Shown piece by piece: positions 44,418 through 53,836 of a DNA stretch of 64,000 nucleotides. The translations under genes and the position numbers were made by a program. The stretch comes from RH2-MAG17b sp050745265 (lineage in GTDB: Bacteria > Acidobacteriota > Terriglobia > UBA7540). The notes under the pieces were generated by a model. It worked only from the letters and a program-made list of their open reading frames with translations. It searched no databases and had not been told where the DNA came from. Each line of letters opens with the position of its first letter. Position 1 is the first letter of the stretch. Location: assembly GCA_050745265.1 (NCBI GenBank), contig JBOGKE010000034.1:1-64000 (forward strand), written 5' to 3'.

Positions 44418-44999
44418 CTACAATCGTCGAAACTGAGCGGGTTTTGCGGATCGCAATTTCAACTTTCGCCGCCGCCCGTCGACTAGCCAGAGGATTCCGG
44501 CGAGCGTCTTGCCATCTTTGATCCGGCTGCTATAGGTCATCTTGCGGAGCTCGGGCACGCTGAAGGCCTTCACCTGGATGCGTTCGTCGGCTTCGGGCCG
44601 CGCGTCGCCCCGCGTGAGGTCTCGCGCTTCGATCAGGTGCATGACCTCGTCGAGAATTCCAGGGCTAGGATAGAACTTGAACGCGGGTCTGAATATCCGC
44701 GCAGTGTAACCGGTCTCTTCGGCGAGCTCGCGAGCTGCGGACGCGCGCGGCGTCTCCCCAGGATCGATCCCGCCCGCCACCAGCTCCCATAAAGACTGCT
44801 GAGCTGCGTAGCGGAATTGCCGCACCAGAAGCACCCGTCCGCTGGGCAGGACCGGCAGCACCACAACCGAGCCTGGGTGAGAGACGATTTCACGGTCCGC
44901 CTCGACGCCGCCCGGCTCGCGCACGCGGTCGACCCTCACGCGAATGATCCGGCCCGCAAACACCGTCTCGCTGCTAAGCACTTCAAATTTCGATGGCAT
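44418..44999 (-). CDS. Nudix hydrolase, ADP-ribose pyrophosphatase-like
   Basis: A 193-aa hydrolase. The Nudix box is GGIDPGETPRASAARELAEETG, an exact GX5EX7REUXEEXGU match. The N-terminal ETVFAGRIIRVRVDRVREP and VVVLPVLPSGRVLLVRQFRYA and the downstream FKFYPSPGILDEVMHLIEA are typical of the ADP-ribose pyrophosphatase (NudF) group, which splits ADP-ribose to AMP and ribose-5-phosphate. Start ATG 44999. It is divergent from ppa. Confidence 0.9.
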   Translation of the reverse strand: MPSKFEVLSSETVFAGRIIRVRVDRVREPGGVEADREIVSHPGSVVVLPVLPSGRVLLVRQFRYAAQQSLWELVAGGIDPGETPRASAARELAEETGYTARIFRPAFKFYPSPGILDEVMHLIEARDLTRGDARPEADERIQVKAFSVPELRKMTYSSRIKDGKTLAGILWLVDGRRRKLKLRSAKPAQFRRL

Positions 45000-45183
45000 G
45001 GCGGGATTGTACTACGAAAGGCCGGCGCGTTTTCGAGCCCGCATTCTTACCTGTTGGGGGCACTTCGTCATACGGCCATGATCGTCGTTACAGGGCGCCG
45101 CGACGGCGATGATGGCAGAACGCGCAAAGGCTCGCGTCTTCGTGTATCGTAGGAGCACATCGCGATATAAGGAGGCACACGTG

Positions 45184-45723
45184 ATGCTGCACCAGCTCGA
45201 TCCCGGGCCGCAGTGCCCGGCGATCGTGCAGATGATCGTTGAGATTCCCAAGAACTCGAACAACAAGTACGAATACGACACGAAAATCGGCGTCTTCCGT
45301 CTCGATCGGACGCTCTACTCGCCGATGCACTACCCGGGCGACTACGGCTTCATTCCCGGCACGCTCGCGCAGGACGGCGACCCGCTCGACGTCATCGTCC
45401 TTACCGACGAGCCGACGTTTACCGGCTGTATGCTCGAGGCGCGCCCCGTCGGGCTGTTGCGAATGGCGGACGAAAAGGGCCCCGATGATAAAGTCCTGGC
45501 CGTGCCCGAGCGCAACCCGCGCTATACGGAAATCGAGACCGTCGACGAAGTTTTCCCGCACGTGCGGCTCGAGCTCGAGCACTTCTTCGACATCTATAAG
45601 GAGCTCGAAGGAAAGAAGACAGAAATTAAAGGCTGGCTCGGGCTGAAAGAAACGCACGAGTTTATCCTGCAAGCGCGCAAGCGGTATGCGGATAAACATC
45701 GCGCTCCGCTGAAGCATAAGTGA
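45184..45723 (+). CDS. ppa: Inorganic pyrophosphatase, family I
   Basis: It hydrolyses pyrophosphate to phosphate and so drives biosynthetic reactions. The 179-aa protein has IVEIPKNSNNKYEYDTK, LYSPMHYPGDYGFIPGTLAQDGDPLDVIVL (with the catalytic DxDPxD), EKGPDDKVLAVP, and HFFDIYKELEGKKTEIKGW. Start ATG 45184 (or GTG 45181) follows AAGGAGG at 45169-45175. It is monocistronic, convergent with the VTE5/VTE6-like fusion gene; an inverted repeat lies between. Confidence 0.95.
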   Translation: MLHQLDPGPQCPAIVQMIVEIPKNSNNKYEYDTKIGVFRLDRTLYSPMHYPGDYGFIPGTLAQDGDPLDVIVLTDEPTFTGCMLEARPVGLLRMADEKGPDDKVLAVPERNPRYTEIETVDEVFPHVRLELEHFFDIYKELEGKKTEIKGWLGLKETHEFILQARKRYADKHRAPLKHK

Positions 45724-45828
45724 CGAGTGACCATCAAGCGATCAGCAATCAGCCTGCAGCGAAACGGAAATGCTGGGAAATCCTGAAAGCTGATCGCTGA
45801 TGGCTGATGGCTTGCTCGTCACTGCCTC
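45721..45828. repeat. Inverted repeat between convergent genes
   Basis: TGACGAG...AAGCGATCAGCAATCAGC and its rough inverse GCTGATCGCTGATGGCTGATGGC...CTCGTCA flank a 40-base centre. It is made of short degenerate GATCAGC units and could terminate transcription from both sides. Confidence 0.5.
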
Positions 45829-47153
45829 TACCAGTGCAGCGCAACCGCCAGGGCCAGAGCTCCGGCAAAACCTGTAGCAAGGAAATTGACGACGCTGTTG
45901 GTGAGGAGGCCGCGCCGCTCGAGCGTCGCTCCGAGCACGCTATCCGTCAAATTGCCGGCAAACGCCGCGCCCAGAACCACCGCGGCATGCCACCCCCAGC
46001 AGAGTCCGAGCGCCCACGCAAGCAGCACCACCGCGCCCGAGGCGCCCAGCCCGGCCGCGGTTCCGATCAGAGAAACTCCACCGTTCACTCCGGCCGCGAC
46101 GGCTTTGAGGCTGGTGATCAGGTAAGCGCGCGGCGAACGCCATTTGCCGATTTCGCTTGCGACCGTATCTCCCGCCGCTTCCGCGAGCGCGGCGACCAGC
46201 GCCATCAGGAACGCCGATTGATACGGCGTGGTGATGACCAGAACCGCGAAGAACGACGCCGCGAGAATATTCCCCAGCGCTTCGCGCCAGGTCCGCGCTC
46301 CCCGCCGCCGCTCCTCAATGCCGCGCTCCGCCTTGCGCGCGTACCCGAGCCTCGTCGCTGCGACGCCCATCGCAAAGAAAGCGACGAGCACGAGGAAGCT
46401 CTTGTAGCCGAAGCCCATGTAGACGGCCGCGCCCAGGAAGAATCCCGCCACGGCGCCGGAACGCGTGATCTGCCCCGCGCCAAGCGCCGCAAGCGCGAAT
46501 ATGGCGTTGACCACCACCGCGAGCACGATGCGAATTCCGAGATAGGGCAGGTTCCTATCGAGCGAGGCGCGCTCGACCAGCCCGGCGCAAAAAATGAAGC
46601 AGCCGCAGACCAGCGGCACGGTGACGTTGTCACTGAGGCGCACCGGAAGGCTCTCGACGAACGCCCCCGCAACCGCCGCCGCCAGGCTGATGCTCGCCGC
46701 CTTCAGGCCGGCGTTCGCGCCGCTTACCCACACCAGCAGCAGTAAAGCGCTGGGAAAACCGAAGGCGATAAACGCGGTGAATCCTTCCCACGTCTTTTCG
46801 CGATTAAACGGCAGAGGATGAGTCCCCCAGGTCACTCCCACGGCGCCCGCCATGCCATCACCCATCGCAAGCAGCGCCCATGCTGCTGCGACGGCGGCAA
46901 GATAATGGTGGAAGATCAGCGTCAGCGCGAGAATCGCGCTCGGGTATGCGAGCATCGCAGCGCGGGATGGCCCTGGAATCTGGCCGCCCGATGGCCCAAT
47001 CCATTCAGGCAGCAGCCACAGCTCGGCGGCGAGCATGATGAGCGCGAGACCGGCCGTCTGCTGCCAATTGAGCGTAAAGAGCAGGAAGGCGGGGAGCACC
47101 AGCGCGAGTTGGAGAATACGGCGCGGAGGCCAAGGATCGAAGTGCAGTTCCAT
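45828..47153 (-). CDS. Fusion of a VTE5/dolichol-kinase-like domain and a DUF92 (VTE6-like) domain
   Basis: A 441-aa polytopic membrane protein. The N-terminal half carries CTP-dependent prenol kinase marks: AMGDGMAGAVG (98-100 GDG), LPFNREKTWEG and ESLPVRLSDNVTVPL, as in phytol kinase VTE5 and SEC59. The C-terminal half is a DUF92 domain with ALAEAAGDTVASEIGKW, KAVAAGVNGGVSLIGTAAG and NLTDSVLGATLER, the family of plant VTE6, a phytyl-phosphate kinase. Together they could turn a free prenol into its diphosphate. Start ATG 47153; a TTG at 47186 is possible. It is last in the glpD-ubiA-fusion run. Confidence 0.8.
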   Translation of the reverse strand: MELHFDPWPPRRILQLALVLPAFLLFTLNWQQTAGLALIMLAAELWLLPEWIGPSGGQIPGPSRAAMLAYPSAILALTLIFHHYLAAVAAAWALLAMGDGMAGAVGVTWGTHPLPFNREKTWEGFTAFIAFGFPSALLLLVWVSGANAGLKAASISLAAAVAGAFVESLPVRLSDNVTVPLVCGCFIFCAGLVERASLDRNLPYLGIRIVLAVVVNAIFALAALGAGQITRSGAVAGFFLGAAVYMGFGYKSFLVLVAFFAMGVAATRLGYARKAERGIEERRRGARTWREALGNILAASFFAVLVITTPYQSAFLMALVAALAEAAGDTVASEIGKWRSPRAYLITSLKAVAAGVNGGVSLIGTAAGLGASGAVVLLAWALGLCWGWHAAVVLGAAFAGNLTDSVLGATLERRGLLTNSVVNFLATGFAGALALAVALHW

Positions 47154-47229
47154 GACGGTGATTGCGCCAAATCGCCAGGCGCGCAAAGGCTTGTCCTGCC
47201 CCGCTCCTTGCAGCCGCGGAGCGGACGAA

Positions 47230-48138
47230 TCAGCGGACCAATCGCAGCAGATAAGCGCCGGCGAGCCCGAGATGGCCGGTCATCATCATCCAGTACATCT
47301 GCCGCCACGCGGGATGGTTCTCACCTTGCTGCGCCAGCGCGTTCGGATCGCGATAAATCATCCGAAGAACGCACGCGCCCCACACCAGCATGACGCCGCT
47401 GAGCGCGAAAACTGCAACGCGGCTGGCGTGCAGGACGTTCGCGCCTGCGCCGAGCGCCAGCACCAGCCACGGCGCGATGAAAGCCGGACTGATGAGGCGC
47501 ACGCTTTTTTCAATGCCGTACTTCAGCGGCAGCGTGACGCATCCGGCGGCGCGGTCGCCTTCGAGGTCGGCGAAATCTTTGGTCGTGGTTGCTCCGGCCA
47601 GGAACAGAAAATAGATGAACCCGATGTACCACGGTTCCCAGGATTCGAGCACGGTGGCCACCGCGGCCCATCCGGCCACTTTCAGCAGCTCGCCGCGCGT
47701 GAGCGCGATGATCAGGTTCGACGCCCAGGGGCGGCGCTTCAGCCGCAGCGGGGGCGCGGAATACGCTACCGTCGCGAGGGCGGCGGCAAGATAAATCAAA
47801 AACGTCTGGGCGTTCACCGCGGCGGCCATCGCAAGCGCCACCGCGTACCCAACAGCCACCAGCGCGACCGCCTCGCGGACAGCGAGCCCGCCCGAAGGCA
47901 GCGGGCGCCGCGGCTTGTTCACCCGGTCGTTCGCGACGTCGCAGATTTGATTCAGGCCGTTCGAGCCTGCGTTGAGAACGCCGGCCGCCGCAACCGCGAG
48001 CGCCACCGGCAGCGCGTGCAGCACGCCCCGCGTCGCGGCGAAACCGATCAGGGCGCCCGAAAAGATCCCCACCATGGGCGGAATCAGCGTGAACGGGCGC
48101 GCGAAGCTCCAGTAAACCCGAAGGCGATCCCGAAGCAT
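47230..48138 (-). CDS. UbiA-family membrane prenyltransferase
   Basis: A 302-aa membrane enzyme with about eight helices that joins a prenyl diphosphate to an acceptor. The first Asp-rich motif is NQICDVANDRVNKPRRPLPSG (Asp67, Asp71), the second TKDFADLEGDRAAG. The NKPxRPxPSG form is nearest the chlorophyll synthase / digeranylgeranylglyceryl-phosphate synthase side of the family. Start ATG 48138 overlaps the glpD stop in TGATG, so translation is coupled. The prenol-kinase fusion follows after 76 bases. Acceptor unknown: a glycerol phosphate, quinone ring or tetrapyrrole are all possible. Confidence 0.87.
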   Translation of the reverse strand: MLRDRLRVYWSFARPFTLIPPMVGIFSGALIGFAATRGVLHALPVALAVAAAGVLNAGSNGLNQICDVANDRVNKPRRPLPSGGLAVREAVALVAVGYAVALAMAAAVNAQTFLIYLAAALATVAYSAPPLRLKRRPWASNLIIALTRGELLKVAGWAAVATVLESWEPWYIGFIYFLFLAGATTTKDFADLEGDRAAGCVTLPLKYGIEKSVRLISPAFIAPWLVLALGAGANVLHASRVAVFALSGVMLVWGACVLRMIYRDPNALAQQGENHPAWRQMYWMMMTGHLGLAGAYLLRLVR

Positions 48139-49784
48139 CAGCCATCCCGCCGCGCCGTGCAAGTCTCCCGGTGCAGCAATCGCTCAAACCGGTCGAGCGC
48201 GGTCTGGCGCTCCTCGGCGCTCCAGCAAAGCTCGCGCGCGAAAACATCCGCCACCGGCCCGGCCGTTTCCGGGTAAGCGCAGATCATCCAACTGAGCCCG
48301 GAACGGCGCAGCAAGAAATCCTCGAGCTTCAACGCCATCTCTTCCCGGATCGAAAACACAATTTCGGCTCCGAGGAAGCCGGCCCCGGCGCGGAGCGGCT
48401 GCAAAAGCGACGGCTCGCCGCGCGCGGGCTCAAGCGCCTGCCGCCAGCGGCTGCCGTAGGTTCTGACTACCCGTTCCGCGGCGTCGCGAGGAATTCCGTA
48501 TTCGCGCACCGCGGCCCCGCTCTCAGCATCGACGAAAGCGCTGCGCGCGCCCTGAAGGTGTCCGCCGGGAAACGGCGTCGCGCGCGACGGATTCGACGCG
48601 GCCTCGCCCGGCAAGCCGGGCAGCTCGGAGACGGCCAGGTCGACGAGCTTCTCTCCCATCGCGCGGGCAGTCGTCAACTTGCCCCCGCAAATCGAGATCA
48701 GATTGGCTGCCCACGGGTCGCGGTGAAACCGGTACTCGCGCGTGTTCGCGGACGGTTTCTTCCCGGACTCGCGCACCAGCGCCCGCAGGCCCGCGTAGCT
48801 TCCGATCACGCTCTCCGTCTTCAGCGGCTCGGCGAGCACGCGGCCGGGCGCTGCGAGCAGGTATTCAACGTCGGCGCGGTCCGGCTCGACGGCGGCGGGG
48901 TCGCCGTCGTATTCGGTGTCCGTGGTCCCGAGCAGGGAATGGCCGTGCCAAGGCATCATCAGGAAAACCCGCTCGCCGGGCGGAATCGCTCCGAACAGCG
49001 CGAAGCGCTCCGTAACGCGCGGAAGAATGACGTGCGTCCCCTTGGTGAGCCGTATCGTCTTCGATCCGTCGTATTCCGGCGCCAACGCGCGGACGCGGTC
49101 CACCCACGGCCCCGCCGCGTTGATCCAAAAGCGCGCGGCGATTTCATATCTCTTTCCCGAGAAGGCATCCACGACCTCGGCGTGACTGATGCGCTTCGTG
49201 GCGGGGTCCGCTCGAAAGCCGCAAACCGCCGCGTAATTCGCCGCCACCGCGCCATGCGCCGCCGCATCGAGCGCGCACTCGAAGCACAGCCGCGCGTCGT
49301 CGGTGAGCGAGTCGTGGTAGATCGCTCCGGCGCGCAGGCCGTCCGCGCGGAGCGCTGGCGCCATCCGCAGCGTTTGCTCGCCGCTGAGGAATCGATGCCG
49401 GTCCTCGGCCCCGAGGTTCCCCAACCAATCGTAGATGGAGAGTCCCACCCGCAGCTTGAGCGGAGAAAACCGATCGCCGCGATAGATGGGCAACAGAAAC
49501 GGCAGCGGCTCAACCAAGTGCGGCGCGAGCCGCGCGAGGAGCCGCCGCTCCAGACGCGCTTCCCGCACCAACCGCAGTTCTCCCTGCGCGAGATAACGCA
49601 AGCCGCCGTGGATCAGCTTGGAAGACCGGCTCGAGGTGCCGCTGGCGAAATCCGCAGCCTCCAGAAGCGCCACCTTGAGGCCCCGCAGGGCGGCCTCACG
49701 CGCGACGGACGCGCCGTTCACGCCGCCGCCGATCACCGCCAGATCAAACTGTGAGCTGGAAAGGGCGTCGAGATTCCGTTTCAT
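48138..49784 (-). CDS. glpD: FAD-dependent glycerol-3-phosphate dehydrogenase
   Basis: It oxidises sn-glycerol-3-phosphate to dihydroxyacetone phosphate and passes electrons to quinone at the membrane. The 548-aa protein has FDLAVIGGGVNGASVAREAALRG (FAD Rossmann motif), FASGTSSRSSKLIHGGLRYL, NAAGPWVDRV, RLTKGTHVILP and ISICGGKLTTARAMGEKLVDL, all GlpA/GlpD marks. The C-terminal ~130 residues form the usual helical cap. Start ATG 49784. No glpK or glpF is adjacent; instead a UbiA prenyltransferase gene is coupled to it. Confidence 0.93.
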   Translation of the reverse strand: MKRNLDALSSSQFDLAVIGGGVNGASVAREAALRGLKVALLEAADFASGTSSRSSKLIHGGLRYLAQGELRLVREARLERRLLARLAPHLVEPLPFLLPIYRGDRFSPLKLRVGLSIYDWLGNLGAEDRHRFLSGEQTLRMAPALRADGLRAGAIYHDSLTDDARLCFECALDAAAHGAVAANYAAVCGFRADPATKRISHAEVVDAFSGKRYEIAARFWINAAGPWVDRVRALAPEYDGSKTIRLTKGTHVILPRVTERFALFGAIPPGERVFLMMPWHGHSLLGTTDTEYDGDPAAVEPDRADVEYLLAAPGRVLAEPLKTESVIGSYAGLRALVRESGKKPSANTREYRFHRDPWAANLISICGGKLTTARAMGEKLVDLAVSELPGLPGEAASNPSRATPFPGGHLQGARSAFVDAESGAAVREYGIPRDAAERVVRTYGSRWRQALEPARGEPSLLQPLRAGAGFLGAEIVFSIREEMALKLEDFLLRRSGLSWMICAYPETAGPVADVFARELCWSAEERQTALDRFERLLHRETCTARRDG

Positions 49785-49832
49785 GAAAGGTTTTCGGCAA
49801 CCTGTCAGGTTAGCACAGGCGGGAAGGAAGGA

Positions 49833-52085
49833 TCAGTTGGGGGGATGTCTGCGGGCGTTGATCTCCTCGAGGTGTTGGCGCAGCCGCGCGGCGACTTCGT
49901 CCTGCTTGCCGGCGGCGAGTTCGTTGAGCAGCTCGTTGAGCGCGAAGTGGATGATGTCGTGGTGGTGCAGCTCCAGGGGAGCGAGCTTTTGGCTGAAGCG
50001 AAGCCAGATGCGGTGCAACAGGTCAATCTCCTTCGCGGTCAGGTGGGGCGCGTGGGGGCCGAGGTAGGAGATGTGCTCCTCGCCGCCGGGCGAATAAATG
50101 GCCACAGCCAGCTGGGGCTTTGGGTCCTCGAGCCGTTCCCAGGCCTCGCCCGCGAGCCGCGCCTCTTCGGTGGAGGATAATCTCGGCGAAAGCCCGAGCG
50201 ATACCGCGCTCGACTGCAGCCCCTGCGCCGAGCGCAGAATGCCGTCCCAGATTTCGGTTGCCGAGACTACCGCGAGGTGCACCGTCTTGCCGTGGCGCTC
50301 GGCGAGGTTGAGCGCGCGAGTGAAAAGCTGCTGCTCGTTGCCGGTAAAGAGCTGGTCCACCAGCAGGCCGTGCTCGCCCGAGCCGCCGCGCATCAACATG
50401 CGAATGTGCAGCACCACCACGTCCTGGCGCGCCGGGTTCACGCGATCGAGCACCGACGAAAGTTGATAGAGCGTGTTGTAGTCGCGCACCAGAACCAGGA
50501 CGTTCCCCGGTCGCACTCCCACCGTTGCCGGATTGAGCGCCTCGCCCGCTTCGAGATTGAATTGGTCACGGTCGGAATGGGGCTTGCCGCGCCGCAGGTT
50601 GAAGTTTTCCGACGCCGTAAATACGCCGAAGAGACACGCCGTAAACGCCAGGCCGGAGATGGTGGCGATTTCCTTGGTGAAGAGGTTGACGATGGCCGTG
50701 GCGAAGAGGAGCGCCGTCACAAAGGCGAGGCCGATGGGCAGCTCGATCGGCCCGATCCTGATGTTCGCGGGCACGCGGAATTCGCGCTTTCCGGGAGCCG
50801 TGAAGCGCAGCACCAGCACCGCCAGGCCTTTCATCGCGAAGCTCCACATCACGCCAAAGGCGTAGGCCTCACCGAGCACGAGGACGTTGCCGCGGCTCAG
50901 AAGAATGGTGAGAATCTGCAACGCGACGATGACGTTGATGATCCGGTAGGAGGTTCCGTAGCGCGGATGCGGCTTGCGGAACCAATCCGAAAGGACGCCG
51001 TCTTCGGAAACCCGGTTCAGCACGCCGTTCGACCCCACAATGGCCGTGTTCACCGCGCCCGAGAGAATCATAATTCCCACGATCACTACGAAGGCGTGGA
51101 ACGCCAGCCTCAGAAACGACGGTCCCATCACATTCATCGCAAGGCCCGCGATTAAATTATTGGCGTAACTCAGCCGCTCGTGCTGGTTGGGAATGATCAT
51201 GAACGCGAAGAACGAAACCAGCGAGGTGAAGAGCATGCTGTAGATGAAAACCACAAAGGCGGTCTTCTTCAGGTTGCGGAGCTTGGGGTGTTCGATTTCG
51301 CGGTAGACTTGGGCGAGCGTCTCGAGTCCGCTCATCGCCAGCACCGAATGCCCGAACGCCACCAGAATTCCCACGACGCCGATCAGCTCGGGAAGGCGGC
51401 TCGAGGTCAGCCATCCTTCCGCGCCCGCTGAAAAGTGAAGATTGGCGGGCCGCGGCCAGGGCGGCAGGTGCGCGCCTCGGACCCACAGCGTATAGCCGCA
51501 CCAACCGATCATGATCACCACCATGATCGTGGTAAATTCCATGATCCGCGCCGCCTTCTCGCTCGATTCTTCGATGCCCTTGATGTTCTGCCACCAGAAA
51601 TAGAGCGTCACCAGGATGGCGAACGCCGCCGAGGTCATGTTCGTCGGCACGGTGTAGTGAACGTGCACTCGACCGAGGAGTTCGTTGATGAAGCCAGCCA
51701 GATATTGCCCCGCCGAGACGCCGCTGATCGGCCCCGTCAGGATGTAATCGAACATCAGCGCCGACACCGAGAACTTCGCCAGCGTGTTGCCCATCGCCTC
51801 CTTGACCACGCGATAGACGCCCCCTCGCACGAACATGCTGCAGCTTTCCACGTACATCAGGCAGACGCCGTAAGCAAACAGCATCACTGCCAGGATGAAC
51901 CACGGCGCCGTCGGTCCGATCGCCTGCTCGGCGATGCCGCCCGCGTAAAACGCCGACGAGGCAAGATCGTTGAGAACCACCGCCGCCGCTTGCCAGAAGG
52001 AAATAAACGTGAGCATCGCGGTGGTCGCGAGCAGAACGCGCGGCAGGGGCGCTTTCCCGGATTTAGAGTGAATCGTTGTTCCCAT
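49833..52085 (-). CDS. APC-superfamily permease with a cytosolic C-terminal domain
   Basis: A 750-aa transporter, probably for amino acids. The first ~490 residues hold about 12 helices (FWQAAAVVLNDLASSAFYAGGIAEQAIG at helix 1, FDYILTGPISGVSAGQYLAG, LAMSGLETLAQVYREIEHPKLRN). The remaining ~250 residues are soluble: VRPGNVLVLVRDYNTLYQLSSVLDRV, DVVVLHIRML and later AVAIYSPGGEEHISYLGPHAPHL suggest a USP-like regulatory fold. Start ATG 52085; no clear ribosome site. It lies 48 bases upstream of glpD on the same strand and may share its transcript. Confidence 0.87.
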   Translation of the reverse strand: MGTTIHSKSGKAPLPRVLLATTAMLTFISFWQAAAVVLNDLASSAFYAGGIAEQAIGPTAPWFILAVMLFAYGVCLMYVESCSMFVRGGVYRVVKEAMGNTLAKFSVSALMFDYILTGPISGVSAGQYLAGFINELLGRVHVHYTVPTNMTSAAFAILVTLYFWWQNIKGIEESSEKAARIMEFTTIMVVIMIGWCGYTLWVRGAHLPPWPRPANLHFSAGAEGWLTSSRLPELIGVVGILVAFGHSVLAMSGLETLAQVYREIEHPKLRNLKKTAFVVFIYSMLFTSLVSFFAFMIIPNQHERLSYANNLIAGLAMNVMGPSFLRLAFHAFVVIVGIMILSGAVNTAIVGSNGVLNRVSEDGVLSDWFRKPHPRYGTSYRIINVIVALQILTILLSRGNVLVLGEAYAFGVMWSFAMKGLAVLVLRFTAPGKREFRVPANIRIGPIELPIGLAFVTALLFATAIVNLFTKEIATISGLAFTACLFGVFTASENFNLRRGKPHSDRDQFNLEAGEALNPATVGVRPGNVLVLVRDYNTLYQLSSVLDRVNPARQDVVVLHIRMLMRGGSGEHGLLVDQLFTGNEQQLFTRALNLAERHGKTVHLAVVSATEIWDGILRSAQGLQSSAVSLGLSPRLSSTEEARLAGEAWERLEDPKPQLAVAIYSPGGEEHISYLGPHAPHLTAKEIDLLHRIWLRFSQKLAPLELHHHDIIHFALNELLNELAAGKQDEVAARLRQHLEEINARRHPPN

Positions 52086-52576
52086 CGAGGTGTAGCGGCG
52101 GTCTATGAACGGCGTACCGGTGACCCCCGCCGGTGCCGCCGCTATAGCGCCGATCTATGATCGGCGTACCCGCGATACGCAAACGGAAATGCCAGACGGA
52201 CGCCGCTAAACAATCTTCCGCCCAGTTGTGCGCCTGGCGCTGAGTCATGAGGTAATTGGCATCCGCGGACGGTACAGGTTTACGCCAGCTTCACTGCTCC
52301 CCGAAGAGGTTCGTAAATCGCCGCGGCGGGAGCAACATGTTGCCGCGCCCTTCGCAGAGTTACACCGGCGCTGTACCGGGAGCCAATGACGAATCCAAAG
52401 AATTGTCGCACATCTTTGCTCCCGCGAATAGGTCAAATTCACAATCCCTGTCATGCCTCACCGAGTAGGTGACCGCTCTCTAGATTTTGGAATTTGAAAT
52501 TTGGATTCCGAACCGGCGTCCCGGTTCGGCGGCGCGCGTCTCGACGCGGGAGAGGGCAGGCATCGATACCTGTACA
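52086..52576. other. Intergenic region between divergent transporter genes
   Basis: No gene is recognised. At 52092-52173 two related units, AGCGGCGGTCTATGAACGGC and AGCGCCGATCTATGATCGGC, each followed by GTACC, repeat with different stem pairs. The rest shows no motif I can name. Confidence 0.45.
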
Positions 52577-53767
52577 ATGGAGGATCGTTTTGCGGGCGGC
52601 TCAATGAAAACCGGGCAATACCTTTTCCTGTTGGCGGTCTTTCGCGTGACGCGAAGCCTGTCGGCGGGCATGATCTCGATCGCTTTTCCCTACCTGATCC
52701 TGACCACGCTCCACCGCTCCGCGCTGGTGCTCGGCTTGCTTTACACCGCGGCCGCAGTCGCCACCGCCGCGCTCGGACTTTTCTTCGGATTTCTCACCGA
52801 CGTGTGGGGCCAGAAGAAGACGCTGGTGATCGTAGGGCTTCTTTTGCCGGCAAGCTCGCTGCTGGTTTACTTATCGAGCCATCTCGGAGTGCTCTTCCTC
52901 GCCTGTATGGTGGGCGGCTATTCCGCGACGGGGTCGCTGATGGGCGGCGGCGTGGGCGGGGCGGCTCAGCCCATCCAGATCGTGTCGCTCGCTCAACTGA
53001 CCACCCCGGAAAACCGGACCTCGATCCTCGCCTCGTTCACTTTCATCAGCGGCATTTTCGCGGCGATGGGGGCCCTCGCGGCGCGCCTCTTCAGCGTCCA
53101 TAACGTCTTTCTGGCGGCGACGGCGATTTCTTTGCTGGGCATTGCCACGCTTGCGCCGGTGAAATTCCTCGAGTATCGCGGCAGCCTGCGGCGCCTCCGC
53201 AGCAAGTCCGTGATTGGCAAGTTCAGCCTCACCGGGGCTCTTAACGGGTTCGCTTCAGGCCTGATCATTCCCTTCCTCATTCCGTTTTTCGTGATCGTTT
53301 ATCACGTACCGAAATCGCAGATGTCAGTTTACGGCTTCATCGCCGGAGCGCTCGGCGCGGCAGCGCTGCTTGCGGCGCCTCGCCTCGAGCGCCTCTGGGG
53401 TTTCGTTCGCACCGTCGCGTTTACGCGCGGGCTCGGAACCGCGCTGGTGCTCCTCATGCCTCTGACCCACGTCTTTCTGCTGGCTCTGTTCATTTATTTC
53501 GTGACACCGGCGCTGCGGGTGATCTCCGTTCCCGTGCAGCAGAACGCAATTACGGAGTTTGTCCGGCTCGATGAGATCGGCCGAGCGCTCGGCATCAACC
53601 AGGTCGCGCGCCTCGCGTCCTCGTCGGGCGCCATTGCTTTTACCGGCTACATGTTCGACATCGCCGAGATTAGCCTTCCGTTTTACGCTTACGCCGCCGT
53701 GATGGCGTTTAATATCTATCTCTACTTCCGCTTCTTCAAACCGATGGAGGACCGCCTCGAACCCTGA
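52577..53767 (+). CDS. MFS transporter of unknown substrate
   Basis: A 396-aa transporter with about 12 helices: FRVTRSLSAGMISIAFPYLILTTL, FFGFLTDVWGQKKTLVIVGLL (loop 2-3 signature), GGAAQPIQIVSLAQLTTPENRTSILASF, and a second-half GALNGFASGLIIPFLIPFFVIVYHV. The ATG at 52577 is chosen; ATG 52604 is nearly as good because neither has a strong ribosome site and a TACAAT sequence overlaps the first. No metabolic neighbour hints at its cargo. Confidence 0.85.
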   Translation: MEDRFAGGSMKTGQYLFLLAVFRVTRSLSAGMISIAFPYLILTTLHRSALVLGLLYTAAAVATAALGLFFGFLTDVWGQKKTLVIVGLLLPASSLLVYLSSHLGVLFLACMVGGYSATGSLMGGGVGGAAQPIQIVSLAQLTTPENRTSILASFTFISGIFAAMGALAARLFSVHNVFLAATAISLLGIATLAPVKFLEYRGSLRRLRSKSVIGKFSLTGALNGFASGLIIPFLIPFFVIVYHVPKSQMSVYGFIAGALGAAALLAAPRLERLWGFVRTVAFTRGLGTALVLLMPLTHVFLLALFIYFVTPALRVISVPVQQNAITEFVRLDEIGRALGINQVARLASSSGAIAFTGYMFDIAEISLPFYAYAAVMAFNIYLYFRFFKPMEDRLEP

Positions 53768-53836
53768 GCCACGTCGCCGTGTAGTGCCGAGGTATGATCG
53801 CGGGAGGGTATTTCGAAGAGGCCCGCGAACGCAGTG

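Noticed and set aside
44240..44521. 93-codon frame between secA and the Nudix gene
   Set aside because: It overlaps the Nudix gene antisense and a GC hairpin; no motif or ribosome site.
50277..51155. 292-codon open frame on the plus strand
   Set aside because: It lies antisense to the APC permease, is His/Arg-rich and shows no domain; the permease frame has clear transmembrane and family motifs.
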